Part shown: positions 1-24,200 of the stretch, one piece after another
Numbering within the stretch: position 1 is the first letter of the stretch
How the letters are laid out: every line of letters starts with the position of its first letter
Source of the DNA: Capitulum mitella
Taxonomy: Eukaryota; Arthropoda; Thecostraca; Pollicipedomorpha; Pollicipedidae
Direction of reading: 5' to 3'
Assembly (NCBI GenBank): GCA_030062745.1
Contig: CP099839.1
Location: forward strand, 4,263,115-4,327,114
Length of the DNA: 64,000 bases
Made by a program: the position numbers and the translations under genes
Notes under the pieces: generated by a model
What the model was told of the DNA's origin: nothing
Database searches by the model: none
Seen by the model: only the letters and a program-made list of their open reading frames with translations

Positions 1-51
1 CTTCGTTTGTGTGTGACAGCGAGGCGGAGAGAACAGTTTATACGTGTTTAA

Positions 52-12996
<12,945 letters not shown>

Positions 12997-13930
12997 TGCT
13001 GCGGCGATAGACGATGCCCGCTCGTGGAGTGGGCCGCTCGGGTTCCGGGCGTGCAGCTACCGTGTAGCCGTCCATTTTCGGCGTGACCGCGCCGTCCGCC
13101 AGCTGAGCTGGCGGCGAGAGGCTGCCGGCTGGCACGTCACGAGCCTGCGCAGCTCAGAGGCTCGGAGGCGTCCGGCCCGGCTCCTGGCCCTCCAACCCGG
13201 CGGTAGCGGCCGGCCCAGGGTCCCGGGCGCTGGTGTGGTCACCGGACCGGCCGGCCGGGCAGCCGGACCAGCGCTCTAAACGCTGAATGTGATCGCCAGA
13301 CCGTCCGGGCCATCACGCTGGACACTGAATGTGAATACCGGACCGTCTGGCCCAGCTGGGCGGCCGGGCCAGCGTGCTGGACACTGCACGTGATCGCCGG
13401 GTCGTCTGAGCCAGCGCACTGGACGCTGAATTTGGGCTTCGCACAGTCCAGCCAGGCCGGACCGGCGCGCTGGATGTTGACTGTGATTATCGAAGTCCGG
13501 AGTGGGGTCCGACCTCCGGCTTTGTCGCGTGGCCGGAACAGCGGCCGGCGCCTGCAGCGGCCCTCAGTGCCGCCCTTTCACCGCCTCGCGCCTTCCCGGC
13601 GTGTTTGTCCGTCTGTCTGTCAGTGTGTGTGACGCCGGCCAGTAGCTGTGTGGCCGCGCCGCTCGCCTGCCACACGCCGACAGGCACGAGACTGCATAGT
13701 GCCAGCCGGCCAGCGCAGCGAGGATACCGCCGCCGTCCGATTCGAGGCCTTGATTTAATGAATTCCACTGTATTTAACAACAGAACACCACCTGTTTGCG
13801 CGTGCGACCGAAGCGTTGGTCGCTGTCGCTGTTGATGCCTTTGCCATTTGACCTTGTCAGTATGTGACCAAAATTATCCGTCCTGCGGTCAGTGTCGAAA
13901 TTTATGTTTGGCTGTCAAGTTACACGCAAA

Positions 13931-13936
13931 AATAAA
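13931..13936 (+). terminator. Probable polyadenylation signal of the kinesin-13 gene
   Basis: AATAAA lies 935 bp after the TAG of the kinesin-13 gene. It is the first canonical hexamer I noticed downstream, and would give a 3' UTR of about 0.95 kb. Cleavage site not identified. Confidence 0.45.
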
Positions 13937-15460
13937 TATTTTTCGCTCCTTATCACCAGTTTTGTTGTATTTTTTCACTGCAGAATGACTGGCCCTTTTC
14001 AGATATGGACTGAACTGGTGACGCATCTCCTTCAGGCCAAAAAAACTAAATACAGGCAGTGATTTGAAGTCCTCTACCGACTGCTGTCTGGTACAGTCTG
14101 CAAGCCAGTGACAATGTTGGAAGTTAAATGCCTACATAACTTGCTGTTACCAGACATGGTTTCAAAAGGCTCCTCGCATACACTGTTGACTACCAAAGGC
14201 ATACCATACCAATGGCATGGACATAGCACCACCAACTCATAAACAATAGCAAGAATATTAGGGCTATATTGGCAACATTAAAAGTGCCATGATATATGCC
14301 GATCCCCCTCCCCTCGTTTCTTCGAGTTTTCTGTCTATGATTCTTCTCGTTATGTGATTCATCTCGCGGATTTAATGCTGATGGTATGACAGTAGGCATG
14401 CCAAATTTGCTGACGCAAGTGCCTGCTTCTTGCATACATGGACTGCTAAGGGAAGATGGGTACAGGCGTTCCCTGGTCGACTCTTTAGTAAGCAGGTAAA
14501 TTGTCATGGCCTGAAGGAGAGTTTTTATCCCACTTTTTACTTCATGGCGCCTTCGCACGCGTGAAACGAGAGGGCCGAAATCAAATGAGAGATGAGAATA
14601 ACGGTCGCCTGAATGTGATCTATAAGCAGTTATTCGCCGTTTCTAGGCGATGCCCCACCGGCGAGGGATTAGGGTACCACGGAGGTCAGGTTGGAGCCAC
14701 GGGCCTATGCCAGGCAATGGCGAAGGGAGTGATGGTTTATTTTCTCAGGGTAGAACGTCATGACCCTTTTGTAAAACAATCTACTTTCAGATTTCTAAAC
14801 AGTTGGATTAAACTGTGGAATGGTACGAGGCTTGTAGAGTCTTCGTTTGTCACAATAGTGAATAAATATTAACATCTTTACGCACAAACGAGCGGATATT
14901 ACGAGACACCAACGCCCAAATGACGTCTGTGGCTGCCAAATCTGCCGGATTGTGCCGGCTAATTTGACAGTTTTACCGAACCGTATTTGGGGATGACGCT
15001 CGTGTGAGTAGTGGGAGGTGCGATGTTGTTACGTGTAGAATTTACACGTAATACTTCCAGTGGGAAGGAAAGTTAGGCAAGTATGTAGGTTAGGCGCTGC
15101 GCATCATATGGACTCGTCTCGATGCTTTGTTCCACTAATCTGGAGACTTGGTTGGTGTTTATATCTCAACTTGTAAGGCCCACTGGGACGCTAAAAGTTA
15201 AAATTGAGCCCTGAGTGCATGATGAGCCTAGACAAGTTTATATAAACTTATTGGGCAGTTTTACAGTGGCAATCAAATAACCTTTTTACTAACAGCAAAT
15301 CATTATGAAGATGCTATTGTTTATTGTTCAACACTGCTAACATGGTGTAAGGCTTGTTTGCAATTCATTTTTTGGCTACTGCAAAGATTTGCATGCCATA
15401 AATTTGCAACATTCTTCTGTATAACTACCACCATGACAGGGGCATGAAAGTTCCTCTGCT

Positions 15461-15570
15461 GTTGGGGGAAGGGTGAAGAAGCAATTTGGGTCAGTGCTTT
15501 TCAGTCAATGCTCAAAAGGCTAATGTTAGATTTAAAAAGTTAGAGGTTGCAAACCCCTTGCCCCCACTTC
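15461..15570 (+). repeat. Dispersed repeat, copy A
   Basis: About 110 bp similar to 60548-60660; shared blocks include TTTGGGTCA, CTTTTCAGTCAA and TTTAAAAAGTT, ending in a C-rich run. Where the other copy has CG this one often has TG. Confidence 0.75.
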
Positions 15571-18500
15571 CTGCATGCTGACCATCACCACTACAGAGAA
15601 TATTTTATGTTGCTGTGGTATCCAAGAATGCTTTCATTTCTCAAATAATAACAATAAAACCATAATTAAGACTGAGCTTAATACTTTATATGGGTGTGTA
15701 TGTTTATACATGGGCAGGCTGAGGTCACTTTACAGGGTCAGGTCAAAAGCCAAAACTTAGTTTCATAGTAATGATTTTGGTGCTGTTTCCTCAGATGTCA
15801 AACCCAGAATATATATAGCATACAAGGGTGTCCTCTGCTTGTGTACTAAGTGTCAGGTTGATATCAGGCTGGGTCATGGAGCTATGACCTAAAATGTCAG
15901 TGCTTGTACCCTGTATCATAGCAGGTGTAAAGTGGAATTTTGGAAATAGAGTGTATTCAAATGATTTAAAATGTTTTCAAGTGATACAGATGCACTCAAG
16001 ATTACTCTGTGATCATTGTGTGATTGATTCTGTGATCATTGTGATCAAATGTGACTCAGATCATTGGAGGTCATTTAAGGCCATTGGTCATAAGTTGGCC
16101 TGATCAGCATGTGACCATGATTTTTTCTTCTTTTCCATGCTCCTGGCACCACCTATGCTAATGTTGTACACTGTCATATGATTTGTGCCTCTTCAGCATA
16201 ACAGGACCAGTAAAAGCCAAAAAAGTGCTTTTAACTTTTTTGTTAATTCAGCTTTTTTACAAGTAATTTACCCATTTTTGAAACCCTGTGAATGCCTCTG
16301 CATTTTCTCTAAATTTTAAATGTATGGGCTAGTGGTAAATGTCCCACCCATAATCTCTTGATTCATGCCAATTTCATAAAAATTGGTGCATAAACAACAG
16401 AGTTACTAGTCCAGAAATATTCCCCTTCTTCACTTTTCTCTCCCCTGTATCCATTCTTTTAATAGTTTTCAAACCTCCATTTTATCAAAATGTGGCTTAC
16501 ATCATGGCAAATCCATTGCCATTTGTTGCAGTGAAATCAAATGAGTAGTTCTCAAGATCTTGGGGAATCCACTTCCCTCCGCCGTGAATTGGCCATACCG
16601 TCTGGCCCTCTGGCAATAGGGTTAAGGCTCACCCTGGGCATACTGTTTGCCAGTTGTTTCATCCCAACCTGAAGTCCATTTTGGACCCACATAAAACAAG
16701 AGAAGCTGGTTTGTGCAGCTTGTATTGTCACTGTCATGTTCACAATGTTCCAAAGCCACTTGAAAGATAGCCAGATCATTCACCTCTCATCACATTGGAA
16801 AGTCATCAAGAGGTTATGAGACATTTGAGAAGATCCATGTCATGTTCTCAAGATGTGGTGTCTTGTTGAGGGAGCAACAGGGTAGTTTGCACAAAAGGCT
16901 TCTGAAGTACTGAACATTCTTTTGGGAATGCCACTAATCTCCATTACTGGGCATGATCCGGTGCTAGAATGGATCTCAAAACATATGAAATTTGATATTC
17001 CCTGGAATGGCAAAATTTATGTTCCTGCTTTAGGTTGTTGTAGAAATATAATGAGATATCTACATCAGGAGCAGATGCTGTCTCATTTGATGATGAGGAC
17101 CCAGCTACTGGCATGCCATGGGGTATTATTTTTTTATTCCTGAATTCAGTTAGCTGGAGAATCTGTTATGCTGTCTTGATGCATCTGTGGCAGCCTGTCC
17201 AGATTACATTCATTGTGTGGTTGGTGCTACTTGACTTGAGTGGGATGTCACCCTGGCCATGGTCAAACATAGGGGGCATCAGAGGGTGCGTGAAAAGAAC
17301 CCGCAGCACCCTCGGGCATACTGTCTGGAGCAGACATGCTGCCGATAAGGGCTCATTTGACAACAGGCATTGTGCGTGGCTGGCCGCGTTTTTGCGGTTC
17401 AGGGTGCTGTGTCATGTTTCTGGTTGCACTGCCATCAACATCAAATGGCCAGAGTTCAGTTATGGAACAGGATGCACACAACCAGAGTAACAGTTTTCCA
17501 TAGAAGGCTGATATGGTGCTTGTACAAGCACCAGGTCACAGACTGGTGCTATTACAAGACAAAGGTATTTAACCCTGCAGCAGTTGCAGCTGATGCTTTA
17601 TGTTCGTTTTGGGCCTTCAAAAAATGTCCCATCAGCCGCAGTTTGCAACAAGAGAAGTACACGACGAAGATTGAGCTCAGGCATATGATGGCGTTTTAAG
17701 GTATGTTGTTGAGAAAAAATCACTGAACTCAGGCATATGATTGTGTATTAAGGTATGTCATGGAATAATCAGATCTCTAGTATCTTGTATATCCCTCATC
17801 ATGCAATGGCTAGCTCCATCATGAACATTCTTGGCAAGTCACAACTGGAAGAGTGGGTCAGTTGCACGAAAGGTCCTGTTGTTGGAACTTGATGCTAAGT
17901 TGCTCAAATGCACCAGCAGCAGCTAAAATTCTACAGTTGCATTGTTTATAGCAGAATGGCGAATAGTGATTAGGGATTGGACACTTTCGGACCAAACTGC
18001 CATATTTGGCGGAATGGGGAGGGGCACCAAGACACCGTGCCCCTTCCCCATCCCCCTTTCTTAAATGGCAAAATTTAATATTAACTTTATGGCATTGCAT
18101 GAGAAGAAATGTCTTGAAAAGTAACTGGTGCCCTCTTTCCCCCCGCTGGAACGTGTCCCGCCTCTGCAGCAAACTGTCATGTTTGTAGTCGCGTTTTTTA
18201 TACAATATTTAGAGCTTGTTGGACTGGAAAACTGGGGGGTCCATAGGCTGGTTAAAAGGATTTTAAAATTTACATGGTATAATGCAGTTATTTGATGCCC
18301 CGGATTTTACAGCTGTATAAAAACCAAGAGCACATGCAAACTCATTGAATCCGTCACACAAGGGACAATATTAGGCTAAGTACTGATTCGATGACTGCAG
18401 CTGGTTGGACAGATCAATGGCATTCTCTTCATTCCAGAGTTAATCTCGAATTTCCCGTAATTGTTTCTTTTTCGTAATCAGGCGTGGTGGTGGTTACATG

Positions 18501-18713
18501 TGCACATCTTTTGCAGGTCGTATGCAAGCTGATTTGTTGCATTGATCAAGGACAATAAAGCTCTGGATCAACGCGAATGGTTATGTCTTTGCGGTTGGGA
18601 AGAGGACGACGGTTCGGAAGCCATGATGTAAATACGAATCGTTTTGAATACTCTTGCTGTTGAATGGTACGTAACGCCTTTACGGCAGAAGCCTGTTGTG
18701 TGCTAATGCGAAG

Positions 18714-20345
18714 ATGAGCCCTGTGAGTGCGGATGAAGCTCGTGCACCCCACAGCAGTGAGCCAAAGCGGCCCGCGATGGAAGCCAAACCACCGCCCGTC
18801 TCTCAGCACCTGGGCGTCGACATCGGCCGCGTGTCGGCGCTGGAGTCGGTGATTTACTGGGGCTGCTGGACGTTCGGGTGCCTGTACTCGACGTACCGGC
18901 TGTACCGCGTGATCCAGCGGCACCCGGACGCCCTGGACGTCTACAGCGCGCCGGGCTGGATTGCCGGCCTGAGCGTCGACAGGTGTGACGACGAGTTGGA
19001 GGTGCTGATCAGGGGCCAGCTGCCGGTGTACGCTGCCTTCATGACGATCCACCTGGTGGTGAGCCATTTCCTGCGGAGCCTGGCCATGTTCAAGGTGCTG
19101 CCGCTGTTCCACTTCCTGCTGTCGGCCTGCTACCTGTGCTTCTCTGTGGGTTTGCGCCGGTACCTGCTGCTGCTGGGCGCGGCGCTGCTCTTCTTCGCCG
19201 TGTCGCGGACGCGCAGCCGGCGGCTGTGCTGGCTGCTGGTGGTGGCGGCGCTGCTGACGCACGGTCGGCTGCTGCTGGCCGCCGTCGGCGCCGACGTCAC
19301 CACCGACGACGAGAACCGGTCCTACCTGGTGACAGCCGTGCAGATGTGGAACCTGTGCCGGGCGGCCATGTTCTGCTGCGACCAGGCCGAGCGGCCGCCG
19401 GCCATGGCGCACCACGACAACCTGGTCAGCTACCTGGGCTTCATGTTCTACGGTCCGGTGCTGGCCGGGCCGCTGCTGGCTCACGCCGACTACCTGGACT
19501 CGCTGTCGGCCGCGGCCACGGCCGGGCCGGGCCGGCCGCGCCTGCGCCGCCTGCTGACCACCCTGCTGCAGCTGGCCGGCTGGCTGTTCGTCGTCGAGCT
19601 CTCCAACCACCTGATCCACTACCACGCGCTGCGGTACTCGCCCGAGGACGTGGAACGGCTCTTCGGCCGCTGGGAGCTGGCCGGCCTCAATTACTGGGCC
19701 GGCCAGTACTTCCACGTCAAGTACGTCGTCTGCTACGGCATCCCGTGCGCGCTGGCCGCCTTCGAGGGCGTGCGCACGCCGCTGCAGCCGCGCTGCGTCG
19801 CCTGGATCGCCAGCTACTCGGACATGTGGAAGTACTTCGACCACGGCCTGTACCGCTTCATGCGCCGGCACATCTACGGCCCGCTGACGGGCGAGCGGCC
19901 GTCGACGCTGCGGCGCACGCTCGCCTCCGTGTTCGTGTTCACGTTCGTGTTCCTCTGGCACGGTCTGATGCCGCACTTGCTGGTGTGGTCGGCGGCCAAC
20001 TTCCTGTGCATCTCGTTGGAGCGGCTGGGGGAGCACGTGGCGGCCAGCCGGCGCTGCCGCGAGTGGCGGCGCGTGGTCGGGCCCGGCCTGCGGCGCCGCT
20101 GCCACGGCCTGCTGGCGGCGCCGCTCTTCCTGGTCTCGCTCGTCTCGCAGGTGGGCTTCCTTACCAACAGCGGCCCGCTCGGCTGGCTGGCCATCGGCGA
20201 GGGCCTGGCGCCGGCCACCTCGACCGACATGCTGGTCACGCTCGGCTTCATGTACTGCGGCTGCCAGGTGTCGTACGACGTCAAGCGGTGGCGCCAGCTG
20301 CGCGCCAGGCTGCCGCGGGAGCAGGACAAGCTGAAGCAGCTATAG
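18714..20345 (+). CDS. HHAT: Hedgehog acyltransferase-like MBOAT protein (HHAT/Rasp type), intronless
   Basis: Predicted 543-residue multipass ER membrane O-acyltransferase. The family palmitoylates the N-terminal cysteine of Hedgehog, needed for its signalling; substrate here is inferred. Seen: ten or so hydrophobic segments; the MBOAT block SDMWKYFDHGLYRFMRRH (from Asp370) and the catalytic histidine in FVFLWHGLMPH (His416). Retention of His argues against the inactive HHATL branch. Length is near human HHAT and fly Rasp (about 490-500) plus a short N-terminal extension. I chose ATG at 18714 (A at -3); the frame is open upstream only from non-ATG codons. The whole protein is in one exon, while neighbouring genes have 7 to 18, so a retrocopy or secondary intron loss is possible. 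The frame is intact and GC3-rich like its neighbours, so it looks functional. A GTGAGT just after the start codon (18723) could be a fortuitous donor. Confidence 0.88.
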   Translation: MSPVSADEARAPHSSEPKRPAMEAKPPPVSQHLGVDIGRVSALESVIYWGCWTFGCLYSTYRLYRVIQRHPDALDVYSAPGWIAGLSVDRCDDELEVLIRGQLPVYAAFMTIHLVVSHFLRSLAMFKVLPLFHFLLSACYLCFSVGLRRYLLLLGAALLFFAVSRTRSRRLCWLLVVAALLTHGRLLLAAVGADVTTDDENRSYLVTAVQMWNLCRAAMFCCDQAERPPAMAHHDNLVSYLGFMFYGPVLAGPLLAHADYLDSLSAAATAGPGRPRLRRLLTTLLQLAGWLFVVELSNHLIHYHALRYSPEDVERLFGRWELAGLNYWAGQYFHVKYVVCYGIPCALAAFEGVRTPLQPRCVAWIASYSDMWKYFDHGLYRFMRRHIYGPLTGERPSTLRRTLASVFVFTFVFLWHGLMPHLLVWSAANFLCISLERLGEHVAASRRCREWRRVVGPGLRRRCHGLLAAPLFLVSLVSQVGFLTNSGPLGWLAIGEGLAPATSTDMLVTLGFMYCGCQVSYDVKRWRQLRARLPREQDKLKQL

Positions 20346-21224
20346 GCGCCGCCGGGCGTCGCGCTCGTGACGGCGTGGGATCGTCTTCCGGCCGGCAGCG
20401 GCCGGCGCTGGGTGGCGCGGAGCAGGGTGTGTCGTGCCCTGGCGTGGCGTGTGACCCTGTCTGCCACGGTCTCCGCAGGCCGGGTGACTTTCGTGGTGGC
20501 CGAAGTTTCAGTCTTTGTATGTTGTCGTTTGTTTTCTGGTTAGAGCACAAACTACAGCGATGACACGCGCTTTGTCGCATGCATTGCGTGCGCATCACAA
20601 GAGATTGCGAGGAGGGAAATCAGTACTGCCCGGTGACAAGATTCGAAACAAGTTGAGTGACGCCCTGTTTTATGTTCCGTGAAATGCGCCAGAGCTGTGA
20701 CGAATTTGCCTTGTGCTGTTCTGATAGACTTAATACATGACTTGCGTTGTTAAGTTTGTTCTGGGATGTCCTCAAGAGGAGTATTTTACCGTGTCAGAAA
20801 CCTGAACTGTTGAGGTCCAGAGCGATTGGCGTCAGCTGGATGCGAGTACATCGGACGGGGTTCCAAACCTTTGGCAGCTTCTCCAGTGCATGGCGTTTGG
20901 TTTGGGTTTTAGCTGTAATGGTCCTCACGTGCCACATGAATATTTTAATTTTTGCATCCAGGGCCACGGAGATATTCGGAGACCGTTGGAGTGTTGCTCA
21001 TCATGCAATTTCCGTTAACTACTTGAACCTGCTGTATAGCATTATTTGCGCCGTGGTAGGTGTCATTTCTACTCGCATGGCTCCTTCCGAAACTCACTAG
21101 CCTTTTGCAAAAATCCCCAGATGAATACAAAAAACAGTTGGCAAAAGCGTACGTATGGGGGCCCTGCGTGTGGTCGAGGATCGTTTTGTCACGCTGTTGT
21201 GCGTGTTTCGTCTGTAGACGGGGG
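20346..21224. other. HHAT 3' flank and LRRC42 5' flank
   Basis: No coding frame I can support. It should contain the HHAT 3' UTR (no canonical AATAAA seen; AATACA near 20730) and the promoter and 5' UTR of the next gene. A plausible acceptor ends at 21216, eight bases before the LRRC42 start codon, suggesting a 5' UTR intron. Confidence 0.5.
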
Positions 21225-24200
21225 ATGGAGCCGTCGTCTGCGGTGTTGTTCCGGGGCCTGACCGGCCCACTGCGAGTCTGCGCCGTCCACCAGTCGGACG
21301 GCGGCCAGCGCTACTCTCAGCCGAAGAGGGCATTGCACGGTACGTACATACCTCACCCACGGGTCAGACGGTACTTACAGACGATACGTTCAGACCTCGC
21401 CCGCGCTGCAGATGGACGACCGACGGGGACGGCTTGCGGCGGTGACAGCTCGTCTTTCGCCGTGGAGCACGGGAGTGGGTACAGCTCATCTACCCGGATT
21501 ACAGATAGTGTGTTCCGGCCTGAACGAAAGAGACAGGAATTCCAGCCGGATGTTTTTGCATCTGAAGCGCCCGTATCTCTGTTTTTGACGATGAAAATAT
21601 CCATGTTGGCATCCAACATGAACCGAGTTGGGTCCGAAACGACTTTAATCACCAGGACATGGAAATGCAGGCCGAAGAATACGATTTATTCGATCTTTGT
21701 CCATGTTTCCGAACACCGTGTGCTGGCCACGCTCGTTAGACATGATCGGAGTTGTCAGTAGTCATTGCATGAAATTGAGTCGGAGACGCTGCACATGCGC
21801 TACGGTCCGAAGTACCGGGGAACGAGTCAGCATTTTTTTTTGGGGGGGGGAGAGCGTAGATTCCTTTCAGTGATGCGTGCAACGACACCCTGACCGTAAC
21901 ATCAAAATCCATTTTTAAAACATCCTCAACTCACCGTCCGCGAGTTCACGGAGTTCCGAACCTGTGCAACCGTCTCTGCTGTGGCTCTGATCGTATCATC
22001 CTGGAAAACCAGTTGGATCAAATAGACTGACGATGCTTTAGGCTGCTTGCAAAGGATACCGGCCTCGTCTATTGACCCGCCGAAAAAAAATACTTCAAAT
22101 ATTTGTACAGTATAGTGTGATGTACAGTAGTAAGGTTCAATAACACTGGAGCGCTCGTTCATTTCTCAAAGTAGAGGCGGGGGCAGGAATGTTCTATGCT
22201 GCTGACGCACGAGCATTTTGCAATGGAAAACGAAGTGGAAAATGACGTGAGGGGGCTGTCTTGCGGAGCCGCATCTCAGGAGCGAATAGTTAAGCCCCCA
22301 TTTTCAGCGGCAACTGATGGTTCAGACAGCCTCGACCTATAATGACCTTGTTGCAGCTGTGGCTCCGGAGGGCGATGATGAACCACCCCCGGTCCTGGTC
22401 GCCGGCGGCGGCCCGCCCCTGGTCCCCGGCGGAGCGGTGGCGTCGCTGTTCGAGCTGTGCCTGCGGCTGGTGGCCGCGTGGCTGGACCACCTGGACAGCC
22501 TGGAGGGCTTCCCCGAGCTGGTCGGAGAACAGCTGGTGCGCCGAGCCGCCCTGCTGGGCCTCTTCGACCGGCCGGACGAGCGCTGCGTGCGCGCTCTGAC
22601 CGTGGCCGTCAGCGCGTACCCGGACCAGGTGAGGGCGCCCGCAGTCGAGCTGTACACTGATGGCTGTACCGAAAACGAGGTGCTCACATGTGGGAGATAC
22701 GGGACCGCTCACTACGTGCGGGAGGCACAGGAGCACAAACTGTGGGAGATTTGGTGGACAGTTGGACGGTTCGTTGCTTATATTTCATTAATTTAAGGTT
22801 ACAAATTTGAAAACTACAAGAGCCTCAGCCTTCATCCATTTTCCCACAGTTAAGCATGGGATAAACTTGGGATATTTCGTAATAGCTTTGACTGCTAAGA
22901 GCTCAAGTGTTGGGTCAACTGACGGCGGTTGATTGACGTCTGAAGCTGGTGCACGCGGTGGCTGAGGCTCTGCGCCCCTCAGGTGCTGCCCAGTCTGCGT
23001 ATACCGGACCAGCTGACGCTCAGCCAGTACGAGGAGCCTGTGGCCGCGCTCTGGTCCGGCCTAACGCACCTGAGTCTGTCCGGCTGCCGAATGGGGGACC
23101 GCCACCCGGCCCTGGCCCAGATCGCCACGCTGAACAGGTGTGTGCAGTTCCCCAGACTGGCGCACCTGTGCCGTGACGGCTCGTCAGACAGTCTGACACT
23201 TCTGTGCTGTGCTGTGCTGGTCTGTGGGCAGACACACGAATGCACTGTGTCGTTGTCTCCAACAGGCTTTAATGCCTGCGCGTTATTTGTCAGCCGGTGG
23301 ACTGACTTGAGTTTAACACGATAACGGTGCGTCAGGCAGGCTGGCACATCTGTGCCTTATGGGAGTATCTGACAGGCGAACTCACCTGAACTGTGCCAAC
23401 ACACTGTGACGGTAGGCTGACACACAATGCCGAATGTTGACAGACTGACACACCTGTGCCATGCCATGCCACCATGACACACCATGGCATGCGCCTGATC
23501 CTGAATCGAATTGATTGAACACTGAATCGATTAAGGAAATTTAGCACGTTTGTCGTGAATTGGAATCTGAATCATTCACTTCAGGTGAATCAGGCACAAG
23601 CCTGACCTCTACGGAATCGCTCTGTGAGCAGTGTGACATACCTATACTGCTGCGCCGGCAGGCTGCCACACGATGTCCATCTGTCTGCAGGCTAACACAC
23701 CTGTACGGCATCGCTCTGCCAACAGTCTGATACACCTTTACTATATTGCTGCGTCACCAGGTGACACCACGGTGTCGATTTATCTGCAGACTGACGCACC
23801 TGTACCTGGCCGGCTGCGCGCTGACCAGGGTCGGCATCAGGACGCTGACGCTGCCGGCCCGGATGACCAAGGCTGGACTGATCTCTCTGCAGCAGGTGGA
23901 CGTCAGAGGTAGGCGCCAACACCGCGCACCGGCGGCGGGCCGACCAGCTTTCGACAGTCGTGATATGTTCGTGCCCTGTGTGGTAAAGCCCCGAAAATTC
24001 CATGCGTTATGGGTAGATGAAGACCCAAACACGTAAAGAAGTGCCTTAATATTACCAGGACATCTCCCGGTCGTGTATATTCATAAAATCAACAGTGAAG
24101 TACGATCTAAACGCACTGTTTTCCGTTGCGCGTCCTCTTGGAGAATGTGTGTGCTGTTACTGTCGTCATGTAATATGTAGACTGGTAAGTGGTCGTCCTG

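Larger units (their letters stand above)
12997..18713. other. Kinesin 3' UTR and intergenic region
   Basis: No gene recognised. The first kilobase is the probable kinesin 3' UTR and holds diverged repeats of roughly 50-60 bp at about 13240-13480 (core like GCTGGACACTGAATGTGA). From about 15180 to 17280 the sequence is strikingly poor in CpG and rich in TG/CA, then CpG returns abruptly. A dispersed repeat copy is at 15461-15570. Open frames at 14190-14558, 16552-16779 and 17113-17490 match nothing I know. Confidence 0.6.

Noticed and set aside
18546-20105. 519-codon open frame antisense to HHAT, rich in Gln/Arg/His
   Set aside because: Shadow of a GC3-rich coding strand; no domain or family pattern.
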